Assembly: GCA_964057225.1 (NCBI GenBank)
Contig: OZ059894.1
Span: 9,248,131-9,312,130, forward strand
Direction of reading: 5' to 3'
Origin: Auanema rhodensis
Lineage: Eukaryota; Nematoda; Chromadorea; Rhabditida; Rhabditidae
DNA length: 64,000 nt
In this document: in pieces, positions 21,101 through 35,502 of the stretch
Position numbering within the stretch: the stretch's first letter is position 1
How the letters are laid out: every line of letters begins with the position of its first letter
Notes under the pieces: model-generated
What the model was told of the DNA's origin: nothing
Database searches by the model: none
Seen by the model: only the letters and a program-made list of their open reading frames with translations
Position numbers and translations under genes: made by a program

Positions 21101-24100
21101 TTACGAGAATCAGGACTACTTGGAGTTGCTGAAATTTCTGCAAGAAAACCGTATGTTCCATCAGCAGCAGTAGCACGTAGATGTAAAGAGATTGTTTCAG
21201 CAGAGACGGATTGTGAAAACGGTGTTGCTTCAATATCCGAACGATATTCAGCCAGAAGTGTGGATGGAAGGAAGCTGTTAGAGCTGTATACACGTAAGGC
21301 ATCTGCTCGACCAAGATCCACAGGATTTGAATATAAATTAACCTGAAATATAAATATTGTATCTTAATAAAGTCTATGAAATGAATAACCTGAAGAAATC
21401 GGAAAGCTAATTTTCTTCCCGGCGAAGTAAATATCTTAATACAATCCACAGGCATTGAATCATATTTGTAAAAGACAAGAATTCGATTAACAACTTCTCG
21501 AACTTTTCCAGCTGAGCATAGATCAAGTAAGCCTTGAGCAGAATATGGAATATTCAATGGACTTATAGGAGCATCTACAATAAATTAAATATAAATATCA
21601 AAAGAAGAAAGAATAACAAACCTGCATTGGCATTAGGAGCTTGTAGATTTGCTGTTACAATCGAAATTCCTTGTCCACGATTATGAGTAACATTTAGATG
21701 ATTCAGAATTACTTTTTCATGAGGAGATATAATTTGAATTGCATGCATGCTTGAATTTGTAACATTCACATGATCCAAGATTGGTGAACGATAGAAGATT
21801 TGTAATCCAGCTGATTGATAGGATTCGTTGTGACCTGAACCTCCACCAACAATTTCCACATTTCGGAGAATAGAAGCATCTTTGTCATTATGCATGCTAA
21901 GCTCTAAGCTTGATCTTCCAAAAGTGATACCACCCCAATTTCCAATGTAATCACTGAAATATCATTAAATATAATAAAACTGCATATTATGCTGGTTGTA
22001 TTGTTACAGTAACCCCGGAGATTACTGTAACTTATTTACTGCAATAGAGTGACTACCGTAATCAAATACGGACTTACCTGTTAAGAGAATTGTTATATCC
22101 ACAGAAAATATAATTGAAATGTTCATTGTCCATACACATCCATTGCGAATCATTTCCGGCTAAGCGTAGATTACAACGATCGAGACTTGGCTCATTTCCT
22201 TTACATTCTCGGGGCTCCATATAGGTTTTTCTGATGTTAATCCTTGGATTATAATCCCAGAATGGAGTTATCCAATGATAAGCGTTCATAGTTGGATAAC
22301 CAAGTTGTCGGCAAACAACCTATAAAGAAATATTGTGAAAATCACAAATATGAACCATGTTATACCTGAGCATTTCTAAGAGTGAATTGACGATCACATG
22401 AAGCTACAACTTCTCCTGTTGTGGAATTATGAATCATTAAGAATCCACTTCTATCAGGAACAGAGCCATTATTCGTCAAAGAAACATCAAATCTAAGAAG
22501 TAATTATAAGAAAATAAAATCTATTTAACTGTACTTCTGATAATAAGGATCATCTCGGTAAAGAACAGGGAATTGTCTGTAAACATCATCAGGACGAGCT
22601 CGATTTGCTCTCTTCTTTCGAGTCCAAGCATTCATTCTTTGTTCCACATCACTTCGTTTATTTCGTAAACGGAAACCACTGCTTCGTTTGTACCTTGTGC
22701 CAATTTTGCCTCGTATCTCATCAAACTCTGTTGTATTGATGGGTTTAAATCTGAAAAAAAGAAACGGTTGACCTTTACACAAACTGACTAATTTACCTTA
22801 TAGGTTCCCAGTAAGTTCCATCAGCAATCAAATCGCCCAATACAAGAATTCGAACATTAGGCCAGACATGAACTTCAACACCTCGTTCGATCGTTAATGT
22901 TGCTCCCGGCATGATCGTCAAATCTCTGGTGATGCGGTATGGACGGTATGGCTGAATTGTCGGTTGAATAAAGTTGAATAAATAAATTTTACCTTATAGT
23001 AATGAGGGAAATTGTGCCATCTTTCTCTTATTAGACTCATATTCTTAGATTCAAACATGCGTCCCTTCAAATCGTAAACAGTAGGCTCAGACCGAGTTGC
23101 ATTCGATAGTTGACCCTGAAGAATGCTTTGAATGTTAAATCCCTTCATTGATTTCTAACCTTTCTTCCACGGAAATCCCACCAAAAATCAATGAAATGCT
23201 CATATGTCACATAGAATGGGCTGTATTCAGCCACTGTATACGTGTTCCAGTCATCAAAATCGAAGATTCTTTGAGCGATTTCAGCTTCATTTCCCATACC
23301 CCACCAATTATATGTAACATTCATCTTTACATTAACATCTTGATACTGAAAATAAAATGATTAATAAAGAAAATTGATTATATATAAGAACCTTGCATCC
23401 GGAAACCAGTTCGAAATCCATCAAGTTGTTGCGAAGTCGATTGTAATGAACCTCAACATGCTGCGAACCAAATATGCCAACAGCGTATGATCTTGGCCAC
23501 ATGTCAACATAATCTTCTGACGCCTATGAATAAAAAATAATAAGAAAACATATGTTAAAGCTTAATAAAACCTTGATGAAGTGATTGTGAAGGAAGTAAT
23601 TATATTGAATCAGCGATGGAACATCAACTTTCTGAAGATAATGCGAATTTGTATCCACTTTAACCATCCAATGTCCCTGAAAACAAATTGTATTATCTTA
23701 GGCTTAAATATGAGTGTAACTAATACCCAATTTGATAAGAATCTGTTTCTTTCCATGACAACCTGCTTCTCCATGCCACTCAATTCCATTATTCCTGATC
23801 CAATCCTTGCATAATTATCCGTAAAGTTATTGGATGAAATGTTGGCGAATACGTAATATCCATCAAGCAGAATTCGGAATTGATCGTTCTGTTCGAAACG
23901 ATTTTCAGTCATCCAGAATGTATGGAACGGTTTTGCCTTTAGATCATATACATCTGGTAGACGTACTGATATACCGCTGTTAGTGTTATTTGCAAATGTA
24001 TTTGACCAAATTTTCCAATGGAAAACATTTGCTGCAGCATAGAGATCACGATGAGTTTCGATAACAGGTCCTGTATTGTCGACGATTGAGCAGTTATCCA

Positions 24101-27100
24101 GATGATATGTTATTTCAGCAATTGGGGTGTCAGGTAGTACAGCATGCTGTGGAGCATGAATCCACATCACTGCTTCAGCATTACGAGTAAAGTTGACTTT
24201 TTGGAACCAGATCTTCTCATTATTCCATCTATTGGTCAAAGTTCCGTCAGTGAAAGAAAGATTACTGTAGTGAACAGAAGAGACTCCATATTGATTATCT
24301 TCAACTCTTGATTGGTAGACATGAACAAAGCGATCTAGATATTCTTGAGCGTCCAAAAAGAGCACAAGGAGTATAAGCTTTGGCCTTCCATATGATCTAG
24401 TATAAGTCATTCGGAGTTGGTTCGAGCTCGAGACAATTGGAAAATGAATAGAATCACGACGTGCACTCCAGATTTTGTTACCGGAATCATAGAAAACTGC
24501 ATCCTCATCAGATATATTAGATACTGGATTGACAATTTGCACAGCAAGTTTAGATGCTAGACCATATTCATATCCAACAGCTTCTAAGATGATTTCATGT
24601 CTACAAGTTTCAAAAGGGACAGCTGGGCAGTCACTGGTTTCCTTAGCCACTAGAAACTTTCTCTGATTTAGTTGACTTTCGAAAACTTCAAATTTGGAAT
24701 ATGAATTGTTTGGAATGATGTACACGTTATTAGCTTCAAGCTCTGGTTGCTCTCTCATGTCAAGCCAAGAAACAATATCTTGTTGCAAAGATGAGGACAC
24801 TCGAGGATTATAACGGAAACCGGCTTGCCCACTTTGACTTACAGTAACCTGTAAAGCAATTGTTTTAAACTAAAAAAATAAAGATTATCACTTACTTCTT
24901 CTACTGTTATTCCTGCTGATCGTAGATGAACACCATTTCGACGATTGTTAGTTATGAGACTTTTTCTAATAGCTGGTTTCTTGGTTAAATCGTTGTAAAC
25001 GACATCAATACCGTTCCAGAAATTGTTTTTTATTTCCAAATTATGGAAAGTATGATAATTCCAATCAATTTGAAGAGCAGGAGAAAATTCAGGAACTTTG
25101 AAATCAAATGATCCAGCTTTCTCAATCACCCAATTATTCATTGTGGTCTGCCCAGTGACAGCAGGTGGACTAGCGAGCAAAGAATAACGAACTCCAGCCC
25201 ATCGTGGCTCCATGCATCTGATGCCAACAACTTCAGTAGATCGACAACCGGCTTCAACATTATGTCGGAAACCGTCGTGACGACATCTGGTTAAGTCGAC
25301 TTCATTCTCCTCACATCGAATGTTATCCATGCGCATTGATAATTCTCCTTTAGGTGGAAAGATTCGCCAATTCTCAAAGAATTCCGGATCCATAATGAGA
25401 CCAAGTTGGTTACAAGCCATACGAGCATGTGTAGCTGTCCAAGTTCTATTACAAATTGTACCCCATTCATTATCAACAAATACCTATAATTATAAGAAAA
25501 ATTAGATTCGAATACAAAATCTTCAGTTCTTACTTCAAGACGTCCTTCAGTTACTTGATCATTACCATCTTCATCAACCAAGCGAATATTTGCAATTTTC
25601 GGTTGAGTATATGGAGCAGAAGTAAAAATAACTTTTTTTGTATGACCGAAGAATTCAGTTCGAGATAATTCTCCCTGAACCAGCATTCCAACTCCGTCTT
25701 TGAATTCAAAAATGGAGCCAGGAGCCACTGTTAACTTCGCACCCGGAACAACATGAAGATCGTCATTAACAGTATATCTAAATCACATAAAATAAAAATA
25801 GACTGGATAAATATTGTCTTACCGTCCCGGTGGTAAATCATGATTTTCATAAATAGCTCCTCCAAGTTGGAATGGCTCAGAATCTTGTCGGAATTCACGG
25901 AAATATTCTTGTAATCGAGTGATGTGAGGATTCCTTTGATTACAAACAGCTGCATAAGGATCAACTTCAATAGAAGCTAAGGAATAGCGATTGAACTAGA
26001 ATGAAGAAAACAACGTTAGCTGATTAAAGAATAAACAATCATACTTGATCAAATATTTTTTTCATGAAAGAAGCAACACTAGGAGTCCCCCAGTTATTCT
26101 CACGAGCATCAATCCATTTAGCATGAGCAGCTAATTCAGTAGCAATTTCATATTCTGCTTGAGGATTTTTGAAACAATTCCTACGAATGATGACATTGCT
26201 ACTGGATACTACCAGAGCAGCATAAGGTGATGTTCTTGGTCGAAGATGAGGAGTCGGGTTAATGACTACATTTTCTCGAATCTAAAGAAACAAATATGTT
26301 TTTTTCTTATTCAGATATCAAATTTTACTTCATTTTGTTGATTAAAGATGAGTCTTTGATTTGGTGCATCTTCATTCAATCCAATAGATATAATATATTT
26401 ACCTCGATTGAACTTGAAAGCATTTTTCGAAATTGTAACCTAAATTATTAATATTTCAATAAATAAACAATAATGAAATTAAAATAAATTATACATTAGA
26501 TCCTAATGTCCATAACCATGGTTGTTCTGCATTTTTGATGAATAAAGCTGTATCATTGTTATTTAAAAACTGATTACTGCTTATAACAGCATGCATGTTC
26601 ACAGCAGGAGATATGCGTACACCTAAGCCTTGATTTCCTATAAATGATTTGATAAAAGAAATTTTTCAGACTAAAAAGATTCTTCAAACAAACCTTCTAT
26701 ACGATTTCCTGTGATATCAACTAGAGTACGAGCGGTGTTATGGCCACGACAAGAATGAATTTCTAAGGCTGGATGATATTCATTACCAAGCATTTCAACC
26801 CAATTAATAAGAACCTAAAAAAAAAAAAATTTAATGTATTTTCCCTTGTCAATGTACCTTAGGCTCTATTCTACGATAGGATGGAACACAGAAGTTACCA
26901 ACTAAAATACCTCCCCATTCGTTTTCAGCAACAACTGTTGGAAGATAAAAGATATTGTTAGATGGTCTTCCTTTAAAGATGAATTCCATATGCATAGCTA
27001 GGAATGGTGCAGTATCGTTGAAGTGAAAAGCTGCTCCACGCCAGCGATTTCGTTCAATTCGAGTTCCGTTGATCATGACTGATCCTCCGGCAAATGTAAC

Positions 27101-30100
27101 ATTTATTCCATCTCCCCAATTATCTTCAACACGAGTCTCATTGAACCAAATATCTGCCGCTCCACTCTGAAAATTTCAGAAATTTAGCTTTTCGAATATA
27201 AGAAATATGCTATACATTGACAAGAAATCCAGCCATTCCTTGATTCTTGCTGATGGTAACGTTTGAGACAGCTGTTCGTTCCCGAATATCATAGCAATTG
27301 ATACCGTTACCAGTATTATTCATAACAATTGAATTGGTGACGTTCAAACCGTAATATGCTTTATCTAAAGTAATGATTATATAATTTAATTTATGTTACT
27401 TCTTCACTTACCCATAACTGAAGCATGAATTCGGAAGAGAAGATCAACATCTCCAGCCACATAACCAGCATTATTACCTTCCAATAAGTGTTCAAGCTGT
27501 AGAAATATTGGCTGTCCAGAACTTCTAAAAAACTTTACTGTGTTATACAAAGAAATACAAAAACAATAACTCACTTGATGCTTAAGCTTTGAGGATAGAT
27601 TTCATTTATAATGGGAATTCGCTGTCTTTCAATAGCACATCCATGATGATCTTCGGTAGCATCGCAAACGACGAGAGATGTTGATGTCTGTGGTGGATTT
27701 CTATTACGAACCGACATAAACTGTATAGAATAAGTGTACGGTAAGCGTGGAGGCAATGACACCGTCTGAATATAAGATATTGAGCTTCTGTATGCATTTG
27801 AAACAACTTACAAGCCAACAAGGTGATGGGATAGTTGGATCTATGAGTGAGCCATTTGCTAAATGAGCAGCTATTAAATGTGGAAAGAAGAAATTTGATG
27901 GAATTTCATGTTTCTCGCAAATATCTAAGCGGGGTTGTTCCTCGTCATAAACATTCAAATCACGTCTTGACCCTGTATAACCTTTGCATTATTAAGAAAT
28001 TTAATGAATAAGAGCTTACGTATTCCGTGAGAAAGCAGATTTGTACCAACTTTTTGCTTATACCATATGCCATCACCCCAATTTCCTTCTATTTTCGTCA
28101 TATTGATGAATAATCGTCCATCAGTTGTATTATCAACAGCTATACCGTGCCCACGATTGAATGAAAATGTAGAATTAGCTATTAATATTGGTCCTAAATA
28201 AATTTAAATAAATTATTTTATATATATTCATATAGTTATTACCTGAACTATCATATATATACATTCCATCACGAGCACTGTGCTCAATTCTCAAGCCATT
28301 CATGATCGGAGCAACACCTTCTATCCATAACGCTGATGTAACGTTTTTTGTTGCTCTGAATTGCAGTTGTATGAGATATTTCGATTATACTCAATCAGAA
28401 CATACCCATCATATCCAGCATATAAGATATCTATAAACTCTAATCGACTAGCAGATTCTTTTTGTACTGCAACCATATCAGGATCAGCATTAACATAGCC
28501 AAAGGGAGAATTAAAAATTTGAAGGCCTTTCCAGTGACGAGCCCATCCACGGAAAGATGGAGGTCCCCAACAAACAAGACCAATATCATCTTCTCCCTTG
28601 AAATAAACAATGAAAATAATGTTTCAACTTTAAGACAAACCTGACAAAGATTTTCACTCATCATAATTTTTTCTGTATTTGATAAACCAGCACAATCCCA
28701 TAAAGAATTTGCTCCAGGATGACAATTTGGTCGTGGTAAAGCAACCGGATAGGATTCGTTGTTGCGAAGATACCATTTATGAAATCCTACAATAATTTGA
28801 ATAAATAAGAAAATTTTAGAAATTTGGATTTCAGTAAATACGACCGCATGATTTTAATTTCAAATTTCAAATGAATGAATTTGAATATGACTTACGTAAC
28901 TCACGTCATTCACGTGAGCTGTATATGCTTAAATATCAACTCAATACTATTTAGAAAGTGTTTATAATCTTATTTATTTGATTTTTTATAATATATTATT
29001 ATATAGTTAGTTATACTAGTAGATTGCATCATTATAAACTATGTGAAAATGGCATATACTATTTACTTCTAACCATGTCATATATACTATATAATAACTA
29101 CTGTCCACATCTAGCAATTAACCTATTAAACCACGTTGAGACCCGTCAATAGTGGTTGTTTCGTGTCTTTTCAACTATGATGATGAATTGGTTTTGAGTT
29201 TTCAAAAGATTATGTTATCCCAACAAAGAACTCCATGACTTTCTTCCAATTTACTCAAGGTCTCGCGACAATCCAATAATGATCTGTGAACGGATTGGGA
29301 GAGTCCCTAATCAAACTTTTCCACTCATTTTTTCCTGAGATTATTATGAACACATACCATACCAAGAAAACCGGACAGTTAGCTAGATGAGAAGGACAAA
29401 CATTGTTCGGATTATGACAGATTTTGCTCAACGACAAAATCATGACAAATGCTTTAAGAATTTTGGCAAACTGCTGCAAAACATTAAAAATCATTGCTAT
29501 TTTAAGAAATATTAATTCTTTTGAATCAAATATTTGAAGCTATAAATAGGAAAAGTGAATAATGATTGGAATTTGAATTCGAATTATATCCAAAATAGAT
29601 GCGAAAATAAACTAATTGGTTAAAATCAAAAAGTTTCTTTTATTTGTTCATTTTCGCTACTTCTATCTGTTATTTTACTTTTCTAGTTCCTCATAAAATT
29701 GGCTGATTGAAAGAGGAATAGTCAATGTGTTCATTCTGAAAAGATGAACAAATGGTCAGGTAGGCCTTTTTATGATGCTAGAATTCCGACTAGAACGATT
29801 GAACGTCAGCCGGCTAAAGGTGCAGAGACACCAATTAGAAGGCGGCAGAAAACAGCATGACACAGCTGGGTACTTACTATTCATCTCAACAAAAGTAGAA
29901 ACAAAACAAAATAGTTGCAAAAGGCTGGATGAATGATGTTGTCTGCTTTTTCTGTCATCATACAGAAGAATCCCAACCTAAGATGAACAGAAATCAGCTG
30001 TGAAACTGAGCATAGAAGAAGAAGTATATTCCATATCCCTATGTAATACATTGGCGAAGTTTGCAATTTTTTGAGAGAATAAAAAAACATTTAGGATACG

Positions 30101-33100
30101 CGATCTTGACCTTCCTAATTTTATTCTTCATGGAACTAAAAGGTTTTAGGCAAATCTAGACAGATTGTATCTTATGGTACAATAATCATTTAAACCTTTT
30201 CATTACCTCTTCATCTTTTGTTCTTTTACGACTTCTTCCGACACAAAAAAATCTTACTGTAATTTGGCTGAACGGTAATTGTAACAGGATATTAAAAAGA
30301 ATATGCTATATAGATGAGATAAGGTTATAGAAAGGTTTTATATATTTTGTATAGCTAACTAATACTGGCTGGATGCTGAATCTATTGACCCAATATACAA
30401 GGAGCTCTGTTCATAATCTCATAATGAGCGTGCGAACGAACGGATAGCTATAGGATATGCATGAAGACATCACATTTCCCTCTTACTTTGTTCACTTTCA
30501 TTCAATCAACATAGCACTTATTCAATCTAGATACGAAACTATTTTTTTTCGTTTCAAGAGCCTACTAATTAAAGGTTTCTTGCCTACATCTTGCATACAT
30601 ACTTGTAGTCATCTTCAAAGAAATTGAAAAATAAAAAAAGATATTACCTCCATCACCAAATCCCATTGACCGACATGCTACACTTGTGTCGATACTTGTC
30701 CAGCTTAAAGACAATAGAATTAAGAAAATAAGATTATTTGAGACAGTAATGTATACTGGCTCCCAAAATGTGGTTTGAATACTCATATTCGAATAGTATT
30801 TGACTTACTTTGTAACCATAGTACATACAGATCTCCATCTATCTCGAAATCGTACTTGAAGACGTCCCTAAACATATACTTTTTTCCCGGGAAATCTATT
30901 AAATGAATACCTGTCGAACAGTTGGACCATCAATAAGTCTAAAATCAGGCATAGTATCATCGTAGTTGAGTTGTTGCTGATATGGAAGCATTTCAATATG
31001 TGCAAACTCATTTCCCTACAAAATTAAAATGTTTATTAGTATATAACAAGATGAAATTGGTTAAAAATTTATTGCAAATACTATACTTTAACTACTTTTG
31101 CAATGATTCTATTAAATTTCTTAAATGTATTCAAACAAGGTGGTCATTTTCAAAATACATTTGGTCTTTATTTGAAGAGATATCTTACAGATTTTCTTTA
31201 ACTTTCACAAATAATAGGATCAAATCATGATGAAATCTCATACTCTTCATTGAAATGTCCTTGTATGTAAATGGTGATGAGATTTGAGAATACGCTTGAC
31301 TGCTTATACACTTAAGATTCAACCCTTCCTATTATCTTTCTTCCAATGACATGATAATTTCTGTGGTCAAATCCAAATTAAATGAAAAGACATTTCCAAT
31401 TCTTTTTTTCAACTTACTACTTGTATTAACTTTCTTTCATCTTTTTTTCTTTTTGAAACAAAAAATTTGAGGGTCATTTAAAAACATTTTCAAATGGCAT
31501 TCATCTTTTCAAAAAAACATGAAGATAGACGTATGTATGTATGTATGTGTTGAATGCTGGTGGTTGTGATGATTTGTCATGATTCCTTATACTTTCTATG
31601 TGTCATTTTTCATCTGAATCATATACTCAAACCGTAATAAATTGCAGTTTCTTCATCAAAACCTCCTACTCACATTCTGATACCTTTATCAGGTTTCATG
31701 TTTTCTTTCAAAAATTGTACAACTTCTTTCTAAAGCGGAACTTTTTGAATGATTATCTAGCAATTTCATTTAATCATAGTATAGGAAAACATTTTGGGAT
31801 CATTCTCATGCTGATTCAGGGACTTCTTCTAATATTTGACTTGCATAACACACGACACCCGATGACCTATCTCTTTTTCTTTTTCATCTCTTCTACTGCC
31901 TTTATCTAATTTCAGCCTTTCTCTTGTCTCTCATAGCAATGTTCATTTCCTATGTCTAGCTACTACGAACTAGAGCCACCGTTAACCCTCTAGGTCCCAG
32001 CTAACCGTTGATCAAACAAACCAGGTATTCAGCTACATTTATACATAGTATAACAACTAGCTTCAGAAGAAGAGAAACGGAATATACATACACAGTAAAA
32101 CAGACTCATAAACGAGAGAGAAAGGTGATGTTAGAGTAGAAGAGAAAGGACCATCAAAGAAATAAGAGAAAGAGAGAAGTGAGGAGATGAGCCATACGGA
32201 CTTAAATGAACTTCACATGTTCTCTCTCATTCAAATGCTTTATATTTACCATTTTCTGTATGAATATTGATCATTTCTATTCACAAAAGAAACAATAAAC
32301 TAAGTTGGAGAAGGTTTTATATGGAAGAAAGATTTGGAAAGAATCTTTGTCTCAATGGCTCATGAGCCATCATGTTAAGCAAGCAAACGTACCATCTATT
32401 GATCGTACGGATTAAACCTTCACAATTGACAATATCAAAGTCGGATTGCAAATATCCAATCCAATCTCATAATCAAAGAAAAAGAATTTTTAGCTTCTTT
32501 ATCCAAATAATATTACCCAAAATGGTTTTTCTTTCTGCTCTCAAAAAAGTAATTAAGGAACAAGTAAACAAACTTTCTTATCAGATTGTTGCGCAAGAGG
32601 GTTAGACGTTTGCGGTCATCTAAGATAGAGTTTTCCCTCCATCAAAAGATCTTTAAGGCGTTAGCCAACTTATTTTTTTTTGATAAAAACTAAGGAAGTA
32701 TTGATGCATCAAGAGACAAATTCTCTTCTTTCTTTTTTTTTTCAAAAAATAAAAACTTGGACAATGCCAGTGTATAGCTCGAATGGCTATTGCAGCATGA
32801 ATCGCTCAAAATTTTATTCCATGCGTCATCGGGAAATAGATAAAACATTTGAAATTATTGGCAAACATCCAAAAAATAAATGGCAGATCATAAAAATTTG
32901 AATTTGTTTTATCAAAGGTTAATGTTTGTTGTCTTTTGAATCGAAATAGTTCCCGATAAGCCAAAAAGATTTGATGACCATGAATAGTAAAAAGTATTGA
33001 ATGAACTAGAAATAACATAATGATAACAGGTTGTAATTATTGAAATTATAAATAAAATATGTAAAGAATTTGAAAATAAAAGAAATGAGCAAATATAACT

Positions 33101-33391
33101 TACTATGGCCTGAATAGCTCCTTTAACCTTGAGACCAACTCCAGTATCAAAATACATTTGGACACCAGTCTCAATAGTCAGTGTTGCTCCAACTTCAACT
33201 GTTAAATCCGACATTACCCGGTAGGGCGAATTACGGAAAAACAATGTGATGTTGTTGGAATAGACACCTCCAAGTGTATTTCGAATAGATTGACGAGGCT
33301 GTTGAAGTCCTCGATCCAGAGGGACTTGGCCCTGAGGTAATACAGTCCCATAATGGGAAATTAGAAATAAAAATAGTAGCAGTATCCTCAT
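18192..33391 (-). CDS. Bark beetle/Anakonda-like large single-pass adhesion protein
   Basis: 44 exons in phase give about 2989 residues. Exons (low-high, 5' first): 33104-33391, 30911-31015, 30809-30867, 30648-30703, 28641-28786, 28406-28596, 28243-28355, 28020-28193, 27812-27972, 27575-27765, 27412-27524, 27216-27364, 26858-27166, 26694-26814, 26495-26637, 26329-26439, 26045-26281, 25823-25995, 25534-25777, 24896-25483, 23727-24848, 23572-23676, 23392-23523, 23160-23345, 22993-23115, 22797-22951, 22535-22750, 22366-22492, 22078-22319, 21622-21953, 21390-21574, 21105-21342, 20952-21056, 20813-20904, 20451-20764, 20177-20400, 20045-20129, 19887-19998, 19357-19632, 19177-19309, 18946-19129, 18670-18897, 18499-18624, 18192-18447. 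Visible domains: signal peptide 1-20; SRCR near 119-230, 1010-1121 and 1905-2020; beta-helix repeats rich in N-x-T/S between them; CUB-like part near 2155-2265; C-type lectin near 2605-2724; membrane span near 2737-2760; ~229-residue cytoplasmic tail ending ESTV. This order matches Drosophila Bark, a tricellular/septate junction protein of similar length. Confidence 0.93.
19706..19777 (-). tRNA. tRNA-Ala(AGC) inside an intron of the Bark-like gene
   Basis: 72-nt cloverleaf on the minus strand: acceptor GGGGATA/TATCTCC with the G3-U70 pair that is the hallmark identity element of tRNA-Ala, D-arm TAGCTCAGTGGTAGAGC, anticodon loop with AGC, T-arm with GTTCAATTC (B box), discriminator A. A T7 run follows within a few nt, a strong Pol III terminator. 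It lies in the sense orientation in intron 38 of the Bark-like gene (19633-19886), which is 254 bp instead of the usual ~47. Confidence 0.96.
28787..30647 (-). other. Long intron 4 of the Bark-like gene
   Basis: 1.86 kb, about forty times the usual intron length in this gene. It has no supported ORF or RNA gene. A TTCACGTGAG site lies at 28909-28918 next to ACTCACGTC. It is a candidate for regulatory elements. Confidence 0.45.
31016..33103 (-). other. Long intron 1 of the Bark-like gene
   Basis: 2.09 kb between the signal-peptide exon and exon 2. It includes GA-rich patches (about 32100-32190) and T-rich tracts. No gene is seen; first-intron length suggests regulatory content. Confidence 0.45.
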
Positions 33392-35502
33392 AACAGCATT
33401 CAGAATAAATTGATGACGGGATAGCAAAACCCGTGAATAATGATGAAGAATTTGAAACCTCTATCAATGATTAGTCAAACTAAAGAATATTGCTTGGTAC
33501 TGCTGAAACACACTAACTAAGTTCTATGTTTAAACGATCAAATACATGCTACAACAAGGAAGAACAAGAAAAAATGTGAGAAGAAAGAAAAAATCAAGAA
33601 AAAACGGGAAATAGTTAGCATTTTGAAAAGCAGAAGATGAAGCTTGAGCACACCAAATATACTTTCCGGTCTAATGGAGGTGATAACAGACAATATGAAT
33701 CACCATATGAATGCATCATGAGAATTTTGAATGTTTGTTTATTTATCGGAAAATCGATACAAAATGAAGAAAATCTCAGTTTCTCTAGATATGTACATAT
33801 ACTTTTGATTCTACTTTTAACACGAAATAGCGGAAAATATACAATTTTCAAGTATTAATGTTCATAGCATTTGTAGAAGTCATAGATTAGTTCACAAAGT
33901 TAATGAGCAAAAACTTTCAAAGAAAAAATAAAAAATTCAAAATCCGACACGAAATTCATCTTCAATATGGGATTTGATAGAAACAAATACAGATGAATCA
34001 GAAATAATGCTCTCTAGTGACCATTTGGTCTCAAAGCAGGTGAATAATTCAAAGATGATATCATTTGAAGAAAATAGCTACTGTATCGGATGAAGTCAGC
34101 TGTCATCTGAAGTAGTCTGTTATGATGACCGTCAAACGGCTTCATCTAACTGTACTGGACCGAAAGGGACACATGCACACATGTTCATGTATGGACCAGG
34201 TGTAGTCCTTACCAGTCCAATCTATCGATCGAAGGACAAACGGCTTTGTAGGTAGGGCAATCATCATAGCACCGTGGTCAACCTAAAAAGAGGCGGAGTC
34301 TCTATGTATATATGTGTGTGTTCTGTCTCAAATTATAGATTATAAGGATATATGAGAGAGACAGAGAAAAATGATGCACAGAAGACGATAGAGCATAGCA
34401 ATGAGAGAGAAAGAGTAGTAAGAAGGAGAGAAATGAAGAAGTATGAAGAGATAGAGAGGCCGACTAGCTGGCCAGTCCCAGTCCTTTCTTGGCAAGCCGT
34501 TGCCAGAGTGACCCTTTAGCTGCCGGCAGTCTCTGCCACGTACTACTATTCTCTTATATCCCTTATTAGGACAGATAGTGGTTCAGATCCTGTGTCATCT
34601 ACCTATCCTCTCATTCCCATTCAGTCGTCTCAATATCTCCATACTTCTTTATATCTCTAGCAATCCCCCTCATTGACCTCTCGAAGATCTATTCAGTCGT
34701 CTTCAAACCACCTTGACTGCCATTAACTGTCACCCTGGTGCCATTGGTGACAGTACAAATATTTTTTTGGCGACAACAATAAAAGGAAAGAAACAGGTGA
34801 ATATGAACACAGATATATCTTAATATCACATTTTACGGAAATCCGAAATGCATCATGTGCCATAAGTCTCGAATAGGGAAATCTTTTGCCTATGTTCTCA
34901 AGATATTTCTGTTATAGACTCATACGAAATTGTAGTTTGATGGACTAATCCTCGAATAATTCACGCATAGTAACCAAAGCAATCGATGTAATGTGTTTAT
35001 CTTTCGTTACCTTTCCTCTGCAAGCATATGTATTTTCATGGAACGAAGAGAAATGCCAATCGAATAAACGCTCTGTGTATTTCTACTGCATTTCAAAGAA
35101 CTTTTTTGCTATTCCTGCCATCATTTGTTTGAAAAATATTATTCTCTTTTTTCTGGATTTTGTCTGATTTCCCAGACCGGCAACACACCTAAAGTATTGC
35201 ACTAACTTTCTAACAAATTATTCATGAAATTCGTTGAACAGCTCCTGCCTCCAACCTGAACCGTTCATTTCGTGGTGTCATTAACAGAGAAAGACTAATT
35301 TTTTTTAATAAAAGTCATCTTTTGAGATCATAATTTATATTTTTGATGTTTAAATATACGAAAAGTAATGATTCTTCTCTCATTTTCCGACTGGCAGATC
35401 TCGAAGCGTATTGGTCAATTTATCGCTTGAATAATTCTCCCTTGAAAATTGAAAAAAAAAGAAAGAATTCACATATTCTTTATAAGGAGTTTCTTTCAGA
35501 CT
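33392..35502. other. Upstream region of the Bark-like gene
   Basis: 2.1 kb with no supported gene. It contains purine-rich DNA at about 34330-34460 and a GC-richer patch at about 34460-34550. It is the likely promoter region of the Bark-like gene. Confidence 0.45.

Noticed and set aside
33392-33427. Upstream in-frame extension of the Bark-like start
   Set aside because: The extended frame begins at a TTG, not ATG; the ATG at 33391 directly precedes a good signal peptide.
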